This document shows positions 42,742-51,921 of a stretch of DNA of 64,000 bases, in pieces. The stretch is taken from positions 21,677-85,676 of the forward strand of contig CAYNZH010000005.1 in assembly GCA_964401685.1 (NCBI GenBank), given 5' to 3'. The position numbers were made by a program, and so were the translations under genes. This DNA comes from DASRQK01 sp964401685 (GTDB lineage: Bacteria > Bacteroidota > Bacteroidia > Sphingobacteriales > Sphingobacteriaceae). Numbering within the stretch: the first letter of the stretch is position 1; each line of letters begins with the position of its first letter. The notes beneath the pieces were generated by a model. It had not been told where the DNA came from, did not search any database, and saw only the letters and a program-made list of their open reading frames with translations.

Positions 42742-43878
42742 TTATAAGGGTAAATTCGTCATCGCTTGCTTTTTTCCTTCCACCAAATCGCCATCGGACA
42801 AGAGCGCTGTCAAAAAGCCGACGACCTTTTGCCCCATTTCAGCGGTGCCTAGCGTCTTTTCTGCAGGAGTTGCCGTATCTGCAATATCGCTCGTTCTCCA
42901 ACCCGCCTTCAAAGTTTTGTCTACCGCGGCATTGACCGCTGCAGCTGCTTCAGTCAGCCCGAATGAAATCTCTAGCATCAGCCCTGCCGATAAAATCGAG
43001 GCGAGGGGATTGGCAATGTTTTTCCCTGCAATATCGTGAGCCGAACCGTGTATGGGCTCAAAAAAGCCAGTTCCGTCACCAATAGCAGCGGAGGCGAGCA
43101 TGCCCATTGAACCTGCTATCTGAGAGGCTTCATCGGTGAGGATATCTCCGAACAAATTGGCGGTAAGTACCACGTCAAATTTTCTCGGATTTTTCACGAG
43201 TTGCATTGCCGCATTATCTATAAACATATGTTCTGTCTGTACATCCGGGTATCTTTTTGCCGTCTCCTGCACGACCTCACGCCACAATCTGGATGTTTCC
43301 AAAACGTTGGCCTTGTCTACAGAACACAATCGTTTGCTCCTGTTTCGTGCGGCCTCAAACGCTCTTTCGGCAATCCTTTCTACCTCGTAACGATGGTAAT
43401 TCATCAGATCGGAAGCAAAATTATTGTCCTCCGAACGGTTTTTCTCTCCAAAATATACATCGCCGGTCAATTCTCTGAAAAATAAAATGTCAGTTCCTTT
43501 CAGCACTTCTGGTTTAAGGCTCGAGGCTCCCAAAAGTTCGTCGAAAAGGAGAATTGGCCGCAAATTGGCATACAATCCAAGTTCCTTGCGAATTTTCAAC
43601 AATCCTTGCTCGGGACGAACCTTAGCCGTGGGATCATTGTCGTATTTTTCGTGACCGATAGCTCCGAACAGGATAGCGTCACTTGCTTTGGCTTTTTCCA
43701 GAGTTTCATCCGGTAGGGGGGTGCCCGTAGCTTCGATCGCAGCGTGCCCCATTATTCCTTCGTCAAACTCAAACTCATAGCCTCCATGCTTGGCAACTGT
43801 CTCTAACACAGCTTTTCCCCACAGGGTAACTTCCTGTCCTATGCCATCACCAGAAATAATCAATATCTTCTTTTTCAT
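42742..43878 (-). CDS. leuB: 3-isopropylmalate dehydrogenase
   Basis: A 378-residue NAD-dependent beta-decarboxylating dehydrogenase. Motifs are 'IISGDGIGQEVTLWGKAVLE', 'FRELTGDVYFGEKN' and 'FEPIHGSAHDIAGKNIANP'. It oxidises 3-isopropylmalate to 2-oxoisocaproate in leucine synthesis. It lies one base after leuD and 11 before leuA. Confidence 0.96.
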   Translation of the reverse strand: MKKKILIISGDGIGQEVTLWGKAVLETVAKHGGYEFEFDEGIMGHAAIEATGTPLPDETLEKAKASDAILFGAIGHEKYDNDPTAKVRPEQGLLKIRKELGLYANLRPILLFDELLGASSLKPEVLKGTDILFFRELTGDVYFGEKNRSEDNNFASDLMNYHRYEVERIAERAFEAARNRSKRLCSVDKANVLETSRLWREVVQETAKRYPDVQTEHMFIDNAAMQLVKNPRKFDVVLTANLFGDILTDEASQIAGSMGMLASAAIGDGTGFFEPIHGSAHDIAGKNIANPLASILSAGLMLEISFGLTEAAAAVNAAVDKTLKAGWRTSDIADTATPAEKTLGTAEMGQKVVGFLTALLSDGDLVEGKKQAMTNLPL

Positions 43879-43879
43879 A

Positions 43880-44479
43880 CTAAAATGGTCTTAATTCCCG
43901 CTCATAGTGTTCTACTTCATCCATCTTGCTGAGTATATAGTCGATATCATCGTAACCGTTCAATAAACAAGCTTTTTTATAGGCATTGATTTCAAAGGAC
44001 TCTTCTCGGCCTGTGCTTTCCAGACGGATAAGCTGGGCTTCCAGATCCACCTTCATCTTTACACCAGGGTCCTTTTCGATTTCTCTGAAAATTTCCTGTA
44101 GAAAATTCTCACTCACCTGGACAGGCAACAATCCATTATTTAGGGCATTTCCCTTGAAAATATCGGCGAAGAAGCTGCTGATTACGACATCAAAGCCATA
44201 ATCTACCAAGGCCCAAGCAGCGTGTTCACGACTACTTCCGCAGCCAAAATTCTTACCTGCAACCAGGATTTTGCCCTGATAGGACGGGTCGTTGAGCGGA
44301 AAGCCCTCGATTGGTTGATTTTCAGAGTCATAACGCCAATCCCGGAATAGATTTTCGCCAAAGCCCTCCCGTGTGGTCGCTTTGAGGAAACGTGCCGGTA
44401 TGATTTGATCCGTATCCACGTTTTCTGAACGGATCGGAACTAATGAGGAAATTATATTTTTAAAAATTTTTGTTGCCAT
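43880..44479 (-). CDS. leuD: 3-isopropylmalate dehydratase small subunit
   Basis: A 199-residue swivelling-domain subunit. Hallmarks are 'VPIRSENVDTDQIIPARFLK', 'NFGCGSSREHAAWALVDYGF' and 'NNGLLPVQVS'. With LeuC it isomerises 2-isopropylmalate to 3-isopropylmalate. It lies two bases after leuC and one before leuB. Confidence 0.96.
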   Translation of the reverse strand: MATKIFKNIISSLVPIRSENVDTDQIIPARFLKATTREGFGENLFRDWRYDSENQPIEGFPLNDPSYQGKILVAGKNFGCGSSREHAAWALVDYGFDVVISSFFADIFKGNALNNGLLPVQVSENFLQEIFREIEKDPGVKMKVDLEAQLIRLESTGREESFEINAYKKACLLNGYDDIDYILSKMDEVEHYERELRPF

Positions 44480-44481
44480 AA

Positions 44482-45903
44482 TCAGTTTGCTAACAGTTCG
44501 TCTTCCGTCAATAGTGCGCGTATATCTGTAACCTTGCCAGTGACCGCGGCTGCGGCAGCCATTAGGGGGCTAGCCAGGAAAGTGCGCGAATTTGGTCCTT
44601 GGCGGCCTTCGAAATTCCTGTTTGAGGTAGATATACAGTATTTTCCTGCGGGTATTTTGTCTTCGTTCATGCCCAGGCATGCGCTGCAACCCGGTTCTCT
44701 CAGGAAAAATCCAGCAGATTCAAAGATTTTGTCCAAACCTTCTTCTTTTGCCTGTTTTTCCACCTGCTTGGAACCCGGGACTATCCACGCTGTTACATGC
44801 TCCGCCTTTTGCTTGCCAGAAACAAATGCAGCTACCTCTCTCAAATCTTCAATTCTACTATTTGTACAGCTTCCGATAAACACATAATCCACGTGATGCC
44901 CGAGTATGGGGCTACCATCTTGCAAACCCATATATTCAAGCGCTTTCTTATAAGAACGCTGTTCGCTTTCCTCAATTTGATCCACTCGCGGAATGTCCTC
45001 GCTTACGCCCATTCCCATGCCGGGATTCGTACCGTAGGTAACCATTGGTTCAATATCCGCAGCATCGAAGTTCAGCACCTTGTCAAATTCGGCATCCTCA
45101 TCAGAGTACAAAGTCTCCCACCAGGCCATTGCTTTATCCCAGTCTTCGCCTTTGGGCGCGAATTCCCGGCCTTTGACATAATCAAAAGTGGTCTGATCCG
45201 GTGCGATCAACCCGCCTCGTGCACCCATTTCTATACTCATATTGCAAATGGTCATACGACCTTCCATACTCAATGAGCGAATGGTGTCGCCGGCATATTC
45301 GACAAAATAGCCTGTTCCGCCCGCAGCTGAAATTTTCGAGATAATATAGAGAATGATGTCTTTGGCACCAACTCCCTTTTGAAGAGCTCCATTGACTTCA
45401 ATTTTCATACGCTTGGGCTTATTTTGAAGCAGGCACTGCGTAGCGAGAACCTGCTCAACCTGAGAAGTCCCAATCCCGAAGGCGATTGCGCCGAACGCAC
45501 CGTGCGTAGAGGTATGGCTATCGCCGCAAACATAAGTGCCGCCTGGAAGCGTTATCCCTAGTTCCGGTCCGATGACGTGGACAATTCCCTGAAAGGGATG
45601 TCCCAGCCCATAAAGTTCTACCCCGAATTCCTTGCAGTTTTTGGTAAGCATATCGACCTGATACCTGGAAAGCTCTTCCTTGATAGGGAGATGCTGGTTG
45701 ATGGTCGGAACGTTATGATCGGCCGTCGCAACGGTTTGCTGGGGCCTGAACACAGGAATTCCCCTTTTGCGCAATCCGTCAAATGCCTGAGGGCTGGTCA
45801 CCTCGTGTATGTAATGCGTATCTATATATAAAATTTCAGGAAATCCCTCTTTGCGGCTAACCACGTGAGCATCCCAAACTTTATCAAATAATGTCTTTCC
45901 CAT
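44482..45903 (-). CDS. leuC: 3-isopropylmalate dehydratase large subunit
   Basis: A 473-residue aconitase-family subunit. The cluster cysteines are visible in 'VFIGSCTNSRIEDLRE' and 'PGCSACLGMNEDK'. Other signatures are 'YGLGHPFQGIVHVIGPE' and 'CGDSHTSTHGAFGAIAFGIG'. It is the first gene after the ilvC terminator and has its own -7 box at 45959-45966, so leuCDBA-ilvA can be a separate transcript. Confidence 0.96.
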   Translation of the reverse strand: MGKTLFDKVWDAHVVSRKEGFPEILYIDTHYIHEVTSPQAFDGLRKRGIPVFRPQQTVATADHNVPTINQHLPIKEELSRYQVDMLTKNCKEFGVELYGLGHPFQGIVHVIGPELGITLPGGTYVCGDSHTSTHGAFGAIAFGIGTSQVEQVLATQCLLQNKPKRMKIEVNGALQKGVGAKDIILYIISKISAAGGTGYFVEYAGDTIRSLSMEGRMTICNMSIEMGARGGLIAPDQTTFDYVKGREFAPKGEDWDKAMAWWETLYSDEDAEFDKVLNFDAADIEPMVTYGTNPGMGMGVSEDIPRVDQIEESEQRSYKKALEYMGLQDGSPILGHHVDYVFIGSCTNSRIEDLREVAAFVSGKQKAEHVTAWIVPGSKQVEKQAKEEGLDKIFESAGFFLREPGCSACLGMNEDKIPAGKYCISTSNRNFEGRQGPNSRTFLASPLMAAAAAVTGKVTDIRALLTEDELLAN

Positions 45904-45958
45904 ATTCTTTATTCCAATTTCCTGTTGACGGAGACGGCATAGGTGTCCGCCTCCTCTA

Positions 45959-45966
45959 CAAAGTTA
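45959..45966 (-). promoter_or_regulatory. -7 box TAACTTTG upstream of leuC
   Basis: An exact TAnnTTTG match on the minus strand between the ilvC terminator and leuC, 55 bases before the start. A TTTG lies only 12 bases upstream of it, too close for the usual spacing. Confidence 0.5.
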
Positions 45967-45991
45967 AGGAATTATTTTCAAATTTTAGGAT

Positions 45992-46025
45992 AAAAAAAAG
46001 CCTGGACGAGAATGCGTGCAGGCTT
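45992..46025 (-). terminator. Rho-independent terminator after ilvC
   Basis: On the minus strand AAGCCTG (46025-46019) pairs with CAGGCTT (46004-45998) and is followed by eight T. It lies 7 bases after the ilvC stop and divides the ilv and leu units. Confidence 0.88.
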
Positions 46026-46031
46026 GGTAGC

Positions 46032-47078
46032 TTATTGATTTTCTGGCCGAAGGCTCCGAACAGCCGCTCCCGCCTTCCACATTTCGCTTTCGCGTAGTTC
46101 GGCGAGTTCCGCTTCAAGTTTTTCGCGATAATCCTCCTGGCTGTTACTGTCAATTGACTTCTGGGACTCCTTTCCGCTGGCCACACTTTCGTACAATTCT
46201 TTAAAGACAGGGGCGGTCGCATCGCGAAACTTCGTCCACCAATCCAGGGCGCCTCGCTGGGCAGTTGTGGAGCAGTTGGCATACATCCAGTCCATCCCGT
46301 TTTCAGCGACCAAAGGCATCAGGGACTGGGTGAGTTCTTCGACCGTTTCGTTAAAAGCCTCAGACGGCGAGTGTCCATTGTCGCGCAGCACCTGGTATTG
46401 GGCGGCAAAAATTCCTTGGATAGCACCCATCAGCGTGCCTCTTTCACCAGTCAGATCCGAAAAAACTTCTTTTCGGAAGTCGGTTTCGAAGAGATACCCG
46501 CTTCCTACGGCAATACCCAGGGCGATCACCCTATCTCTGGCCTTGCCTGTAGCATCCTGATAGATAGCAAAACTCGAATTCAATCCGCGTCCTTCCAGAA
46601 AGAGTCTTCTTAAAGAGGTGCCGGAACCCTTGGGTGCAACCAAGAATACGTCGACATCCGCTGGCGGAGTAATGTTGGTCTGTTCGTTGAATGTGATACC
46701 AAAGCCATGCGAGAAGTATAACGCCTTGCCCTTGGTCAAGTGTTTTTCTACCGTTGGCCACAATTGGATCTGTGCTGCGTCGCTTAGCAAATAGCATATT
46801 ATTGTGCCTTTTTCAAGAGCCTCTTCGATTTCGAACAAGGTTTCGCCTGGCACCCAACCGTCGGCAACAGCTTTATCCCAAGATTTAGAATTCTTGCGCT
46901 GACCGACAATCACATTGATTCCGTTGTCCTTCTGATTCAGCGCCTGACCCGGACCTTGAACACCATATCCGATGACTGCGACAGTTTCATCCTTAAGAAC
47001 CTCTTGTGCTTTTTTTAGAGGGAATTCCTCGCGCGTGACGACGTTTTCTACCGTACCGCCAAAATTGATTTTTGCCAT
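46032..47078 (-). CDS. ilvC: Ketol-acid reductoisomerase (class I)
   Basis: A 348-residue enzyme. The NADPH-binding Rossmann motif is 'VAVIGYGVQGPGQALN', followed by the knotted C-terminal domain ('FSDLTGERGTLMGAIQG', 'EELTQSLMPLVAENG'). It converts acetolactate or acetohydroxybutyrate to dihydroxy acids for valine, leucine and isoleucine. The length is class I. It ends the ilvD-B-N-DinB-C unit. Confidence 0.96.
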   Translation of the reverse strand: MAKINFGGTVENVVTREEFPLKKAQEVLKDETVAVIGYGVQGPGQALNQKDNGINVIVGQRKNSKSWDKAVADGWVPGETLFEIEEALEKGTIICYLLSDAAQIQLWPTVEKHLTKGKALYFSHGFGITFNEQTNITPPADVDVFLVAPKGSGTSLRRLFLEGRGLNSSFAIYQDATGKARDRVIALGIAVGSGYLFETDFRKEVFSDLTGERGTLMGAIQGIFAAQYQVLRDNGHSPSEAFNETVEELTQSLMPLVAENGMDWMYANCSTTAQRGALDWWTKFRDATAPVFKELYESVASGKESQKSIDSNSQEDYREKLEAELAELRESEMWKAGAAVRSLRPENQ

Positions 47079-47099
47079 TTTAATTCTATCTGTTTTTTT

Positions 47100-47564
47100 T
47101 TATGTTAATTTTCTTTTTTGCGCCATTGCGTAGCCCAGATGAAGATTGTCATGCATCAAGCAGGTTGTCAGGACATCTTCTATGCTTTTTAGTTCCAGAC
47201 CGTAGGTCGAAGTGGAAAAGGACGTGATTTTTTCAAATTTACCCTGCTTCAAATCCGATGCAATTTGGTCTATACTTGAGAATGCCAAATCCGTCAGCAG
47301 CTGCAACTCATCGTTCTCGATAAAGTAGGTGGGCCGGGTGCCTTTTCCATAGTTCGCCTGCAAAGGAATGATTATTCCGGGATTCACTCCTGTTCGCTGA
47401 TAGCAAAGCGCCAGAGTAGTCACGGCAATATGTCCGAAATTCCAGGCAATATTGTTGTTGAAACCTTGGGGAATTTTGTTTAGTTCTGCGGAATTCAAGT
47501 CTTCTAGCAACGCTGAAAACACTTTCCGTCCTTGATAAATGTTTGCAAGAATGATGTCTATCAT
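47100..47564 (-). CDS. DinB-like four-helix metal-binding protein
   Basis: A 154-residue helical protein of the DinB/YfiT-like superfamily. The likely metal triad is H45 ('WNFGHIAVT'), H138 and H142 ('MHDNLHLGYAMAQKR'). DinB-like proteins include thiol transferases (bacillithiol, mycothiol) and others of unknown role. Its start overlaps the ilvN stop by 4 bases and ilvC follows 21 bases later, so it is firmly inside the branched-chain operon. It has no known role in that pathway. Confidence 0.82.
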   Translation of the reverse strand: MIDIILANIYQGRKVFSALLEDLNSAELNKIPQGFNNNIAWNFGHIAVTTLALCYQRTGVNPGIIIPLQANYGKGTRPTYFIENDELQLLTDLAFSSIDQIASDLKQGKFEKITSFSTSTYGLELKSIEDVLTTCLMHDNLHLGYAMAQKRKLT

Positions 47565-48133
47565 AGTTGTCCTGTTAGCTGGTCTTCGACTAAATTTGAA
47601 GAGCGCCCCTGAGCCTCAAATTGCATGAGCTTTTTATGGAAGCCTTCGCTTTCCTTGATTATCGCAATCCGGCCGCTGCGTACAAATTCGATAAGATTAT
47701 ACTCGGTCAGAGCTGCGGTCAATGCGTCAATGTCCTCCCTGTGCCCCGCCGTCTCAAAGACTGTATAATCGTTGCGTATAACGACTGCACTCGCGCCGAA
47801 CTGGCGCAGCAGACGCTCTACGGGTGCTTTTTCGGTAACTACTTCTGTCGGAACCTTATAGAGCGCCTGTTCCTGCCAAATTACTTCATCGTTTGTATTG
47901 TAATATGCTTTCAACACCTCCACTTGTTTTTCGATTTGTGTGCAGAGTTTGCGCGCCACTTCTTCGGATTCTTGAATCAAGATCGTAAAACGATGGATTC
48001 CTTCTACCTCTGACGGTGAGGTGTTCAGACTTTCAATATTTATTTTACGCCGAGAAAAAATTGTTGCTAACCGTCCGATTATTCCAATGGAATTTTCAGT
48101 GTAGGCGGTAATGGTAAATTCTTGTTTGTCCAT
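47561..48133 (-). CDS. ilvN: Acetolactate synthase small (regulatory) subunit
   Basis: A 190-residue protein with an N-terminal ACT domain ('TITAYTENSIGIIGRLATIFSRR', residues about 7-80) and the C-terminal ALS_ss domain. It activates IlvB and gives valine sensitivity. It lies 8 bases after ilvB and overlaps the DinB-like gene by 4 bases. Confidence 0.94.
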   Translation of the reverse strand: MDKQEFTITAYTENSIGIIGRLATIFSRRKINIESLNTSPSEVEGIHRFTILIQESEEVARKLCTQIEKQVEVLKAYYNTNDEVIWQEQALYKVPTEVVTEKAPVERLLRQFGASAVVIRNDYTVFETAGHREDIDALTAALTEYNLIEFVRSGRIAIIKESEGFHKKLMQFEAQGRSSNLVEDQLTGQL

Positions 48134-48141
48134 TGTGATAA

Positions 48142-49863
48142 TTATTTAAGCCTAATTTCCGAAACACTACACCCTTGGGGGACCATAGGGAATACGTTGT
48201 TTTCCTTTCCGACCATTACTTCTAGAAGATATGCTTCGGGATGCGCAATCATGCGTTCTAATGCGCTGCGGAGTTCCTCCCGCTGACAAATCGAATTTCC
48301 TTCAATGCCATAGCCCTTCGCTACAGTTACGAAGTCTGGGCTGGTAATATTTACAAAAGAGTATCTTTTATCATGGAAAAGTTGCTGCCATTGGCGGACC
48401 ATGCCCAGAAATTCGTTGTTCAAGATAAGAATCTTAACTTTTGCACCGAATTGCATGATGGTTCCCAGCTCCTGGATGGTCATCTGAATCCCTCCATCTC
48501 CGATGATCGCGATGACGTCCCTGTGCGGCGCGCCATACCAGGCACCGATCGCAGCGGGAAGCCCGAATCCCATGGTGCCCAAACCGCCAGAAGTAACATT
48601 GCTTTTGCTCTGATTGAACCGGGCATAGCGACATGCTACCATTTGATGTTGGCCGACGTCGGTGACGATGATCGCGTCGCCGCCGGTGATCTCGTTCAAC
48701 TGCTGGATGACCTCACCCATAGTCATTTTTTCGCTGGTCGGAAAGAGTTCATCCTGGATTACTTCGGAAACTTCCTCCGTGGCAAGCCGCTTAAATTCGG
48801 CGTGCCAGGTCTCGTGCGTTTTTTCCTCTACGAGTTCCGTCAGCAAAGGTAAAGTCTGTTTGCAATCTCCCCAGACTGCGACCTCAGTCTTGATGTTTTT
48901 GTCTATTTCAGCCGGATCTATGTCCAGATGGATGACCTTGGCCTGTTTTGCATATTTGTCCAGGCGCCCGGTGACCCTGTCATCAAATCTCATCCCGATT
49001 GCGATCAGCACATCGCAGCTATTGGTGAGTACATTCGGCGCGTAATTGCCGTGCATGCCTAGCATTCCCACGTGTAAGGGGTGACTTGTCTCCAAGGCAC
49101 TTAGACCCATAACCGTGCAGGCAGCGGGAATTCCGGTCTTTTCGATAAAAGCTCTGAATTCGGCTTCCGCATGACCGAGCAAAATTCCTTGTCCAAAAAG
49201 TACAAAGGGTTTTTTTGCGGCATTGATGATTTCAGCTGCTTTCTCAACGTATTCCCGGCGTACAATTGGTGCGGGCCTGTAACTACGAATGTATTGGCAC
49301 GGCGTATAGCCAGGGTAAGCGAACTCTTGGAGCTGGGCATCCTTGGTAATATCGATCAGGACAGGACCTGGTCTCCCAGATTTAGCGATATAAAAAGCTT
49401 TTGCAAGCGCCTGAGGAATTTCGCTCGCGTGGGTCACCTGGTAATTCCATTTGGTTACCGGGGCAGTGATATTGATTACATCCGTTTCCTGAAAGGCGTC
49501 CGTTCCCAACAGATGGGAAAACACCTGGCCAGTGATGCAGACAATAGGATTGCTGTCAATCATAGCATCGGCCAAACCTGTGACCAGATTTGTGGCTCCC
49601 GGTCCGCTTGTTGCAAAAACGACGCCGACGCGCCCTGAAGTTCGCGCGTAGCCTTGGGCTGCGTGAATCCCCCCTTGTTCATGACGCACGAGGATGTGCT
49701 TGATTTTGTCGTTATAATCATAAAGCGCATCATAAATCGGCATAATCGCGCCACCGGGATAGCCAAAAACAGTGTCCGTATTCTCTGCAAGCAAGGCTTC
49801 CAAAACTGCTCGGGAGCCGCTTAGCTTGGTAGTTGAAATCAATTCCAGTGTTTCCATTCGCAC
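48142..49863 (-). CDS. ilvB: Acetolactate synthase large subunit
   Basis: A 573-residue thiamine-diphosphate enzyme. The cofactor-activating glutamate is in 'LVRHEQGGIHAAQGYAR'. The diphosphate-binding GDG motif is in 'IAIIGDGGIQMTIQELGT', with 'LNNEFLGMVRQWQQLF' after it. It condenses pyruvate with pyruvate or 2-oxobutanoate, the first common step. It is 25 bases downstream of ilvD. Confidence 0.95.
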   Translation of the reverse strand: MRMETLELISTTKLSGSRAVLEALLAENTDTVFGYPGGAIMPIYDALYDYNDKIKHILVRHEQGGIHAAQGYARTSGRVGVVFATSGPGATNLVTGLADAMIDSNPIVCITGQVFSHLLGTDAFQETDVINITAPVTKWNYQVTHASEIPQALAKAFYIAKSGRPGPVLIDITKDAQLQEFAYPGYTPCQYIRSYRPAPIVRREYVEKAAEIINAAKKPFVLFGQGILLGHAEAEFRAFIEKTGIPAACTVMGLSALETSHPLHVGMLGMHGNYAPNVLTNSCDVLIAIGMRFDDRVTGRLDKYAKQAKVIHLDIDPAEIDKNIKTEVAVWGDCKQTLPLLTELVEEKTHETWHAEFKRLATEEVSEVIQDELFPTSEKMTMGEVIQQLNEITGGDAIIVTDVGQHQMVACRYARFNQSKSNVTSGGLGTMGFGLPAAIGAWYGAPHRDVIAIIGDGGIQMTIQELGTIMQFGAKVKILILNNEFLGMVRQWQQLFHDKRYSFVNITSPDFVTVAKGYGIEGNSICQREELRSALERMIAHPEAYLLEVMVGKENNVFPMVPQGCSVSEIRLK

Positions 49864-49888
49864 TTTTTGTTAAATTTTTTGAATCCTA

Positions 49889-51589
49889 TCAATCTTCGTC
49901 GGTGACGCACCCTTTGGAAGCATCGCTGACCGATTTTGCATATTTATAAAGCACCCCTCTGCTGACTTTCAACTTGGGCTGCACCCAGTTTGCGCGTCTT
50001 TGCGTTATCGTTTCGATGGGCACCTTGAGGTTTATCGCATTGTTTGCGACATCGATCACAATGATATCCCCATCTTCAACCAGGCCGATTAAACCTCCGT
50101 CGTAGGCTTCAGGGGTAATGTGGCCAACGACAAAGCCATGGGTGCCGCCGCTGAAACGCCCATCGGTGATGAGCGCGACCTGACTGCCAAGCCCCGCACC
50201 GATGATAGCGGAGGTGGGTTTGAGCATTTCCGGCATACCCGGCGCGCCTTTTGGGCCTTCGTTTTTGATCACCACCACGTCACCCGGCTGTACTTTGCCA
50301 GCAGCCAAACCTGCAACCAAATGTTTTTCCCCGTCAAACACGCGCGCTGGCCCTTCAAATTTTTCTCCTTCTTTTCCCGAAATTTTTGCAACACTCCCTT
50401 TTTCTGCCAAGTTGCCATAGAGGATTTGCAGATGACCGGTAGGTTTGAGCGGATTTTCGAGTGTACGAATAATTTGCTGCTCTATTTGGTCTATCGCAGT
50501 GATTTCCGCCAAGTTTTCCTCAAGAGTTTGCCCCGTAACGGTGAGGCAATCGCCGTGAAGAAGGTTATTGCGAAGTAGGTACTTCATCACCGCAGGCATG
50601 CCCCCGTACTGATGCAAATCCTGCATAAGGAAGCGGCCGCTCGGTTTAAAGTCGGCAAGAACTGGGGTGCAATCGCTCATTGCCTGGAAATCGTCCTGCG
50701 TAATTTCCACGCCGACGCTTTTACCCATAGCGATAAAATGCAAAACCGCATTGGTACTTCCGCCGAGTACGATGATTAAGCGCAACGCATTTTCAAAGGC
50801 TTTTCGTGTCATGATATCCGAAGGCTTGATGTCCTTCTCGAGCAATATCTTGATGTACTTACCTGCGTCTCTGCACTCCTGCTCCTTTTCGCGACTCACA
50901 GCGGGGTTCGATGAAGAGTAGGGTAGGCTCATGCCCAGCGCCTCGATAGCTGCGGCCATGGTATTTGCAGTGTACATACCGCCGCAGGCACCAGCACCTG
51001 GACAGGTGTGCTTGATAATTCCCTTGAAATCTTCTGGCGTCAGGTTCCCAGCAATCTTTTGACCCAGGGCCTCAAAAGCAGACACTATATTTAAATCCTG
51101 ACCATTGTAGTGTCCAGGTGCAATAGTTCCGCCGTAAACCATGAGTGACGGCCGATTTAGCCTGCCCATGGCCATGATCGATCCCGGCATATTTTTATCG
51201 CAACCTGGGATCGCGATCAGTCCATCGTAGTATTGCCCTCCACAAATCGTTTCAATACTGTCTGCGATGATGTCCCGACTCACGAGTGAATACCGCATTC
51301 CATCGGTTCCATTGCTCATTCCGTCGCTCACGCCAATGGTATTGAAAATTAATCCCACGGAGTCCTCTGACCAGACGCCTTCTTTGACCCATTGTGCCAG
51401 TTCGTTGAGATGCATGTTGCAGGTGTTTCCGTCGTATCCCATGCTTGCAATCCCGACTTGAGGTTTAGTCATGTCTTCATCGGTCAGCCCGATTCCATAC
51501 AACATCGCCTTCGCAGCGGGCTGCGTTTCATCCTCGGTAAATACCCGACTATATTTGTTCAATTTCTGCTTGTACAGAGACTCATCCAT
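49889..51589 (-). CDS. ilvD: Dihydroxy-acid dehydratase
   Basis: A 566-residue iron-sulfur dehydratase from ATG 51589; an in-frame ATG at 51640 would add 17 atypical residues close to the predicted transcription start. Cluster cysteines are in 'AIPGCDKNMPGS' and 'HTCPGAGACGGMYTANTMA'. It dehydrates the dihydroxy acids to 2-oxo acids for valine and isoleucine. It is the first gene of the ilv unit. Confidence 0.95.
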   Translation of the reverse strand: MDESLYKQKLNKYSRVFTEDETQPAAKAMLYGIGLTDEDMTKPQVGIASMGYDGNTCNMHLNELAQWVKEGVWSEDSVGLIFNTIGVSDGMSNGTDGMRYSLVSRDIIADSIETICGGQYYDGLIAIPGCDKNMPGSIMAMGRLNRPSLMVYGGTIAPGHYNGQDLNIVSAFEALGQKIAGNLTPEDFKGIIKHTCPGAGACGGMYTANTMAAAIEALGMSLPYSSSNPAVSREKEQECRDAGKYIKILLEKDIKPSDIMTRKAFENALRLIIVLGGSTNAVLHFIAMGKSVGVEITQDDFQAMSDCTPVLADFKPSGRFLMQDLHQYGGMPAVMKYLLRNNLLHGDCLTVTGQTLEENLAEITAIDQIEQQIIRTLENPLKPTGHLQILYGNLAEKGSVAKISGKEGEKFEGPARVFDGEKHLVAGLAAGKVQPGDVVVIKNEGPKGAPGMPEMLKPTSAIIGAGLGSQVALITDGRFSGGTHGFVVGHITPEAYDGGLIGLVEDGDIIVIDVANNAINLKVPIETITQRRANWVQPKLKVSRGVLYKYAKSVSDASKGCVTDED

Positions 51590-51921
51590 TTGTTCAAACT
51601 TTGATTTTGTTAAGTTAGGCTCTTTGGTATATCTGTGCAATAGCTAACAAATATTTTTGAAAAAAGAATTTAATTCGTAAAATTATCAATATCATCGCCT
51701 ACGGCACTTGAATTTGTCAGAATATTAGAATAATATTTTAGGGTAATCAGACTAAATCCAAATTTGGTTTTCAGTCCATTTCTGGCGAGGATCTCTTTTT
51801 TTTAGGAATTTCTGCGTGAAAATTGAAATTGTCCGGGAATTTTACTGAAAGGACGGGGAAAAAAGCAAAAAAAAACCCTTCCCGATTGCTCAGGAAGGGT
51901 TCCAAATCTTCTATGCTTTTC
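51590..51921. other. Intergenic region between atpC and ilvD
   Basis: About 330 bases without a convincing gene. It holds the atpC terminator at its left end and a near-consensus -7 box for ilvD (AATATTTG, minus strand 51655-51648). The remainder is AT-rich. I see no T-box, no branched-chain leader peptide and no clear attenuator. Confidence 0.6.
51871..51901 (-). terminator. Rho-independent terminator after atpC
   Basis: On the minus strand AACCCTTCC (51901-51893) pairs with GGAAGGGTT (51882-51874), 10-base loop, then a run of T. Confidence 0.93.

Noticed and set aside
51590..51640. Branched-chain leader peptide before ilvD
   Set aside because: The codons upstream of ATG 51589 are not enriched in isoleucine, leucine or valine, and no competing hairpins or T-run follow.
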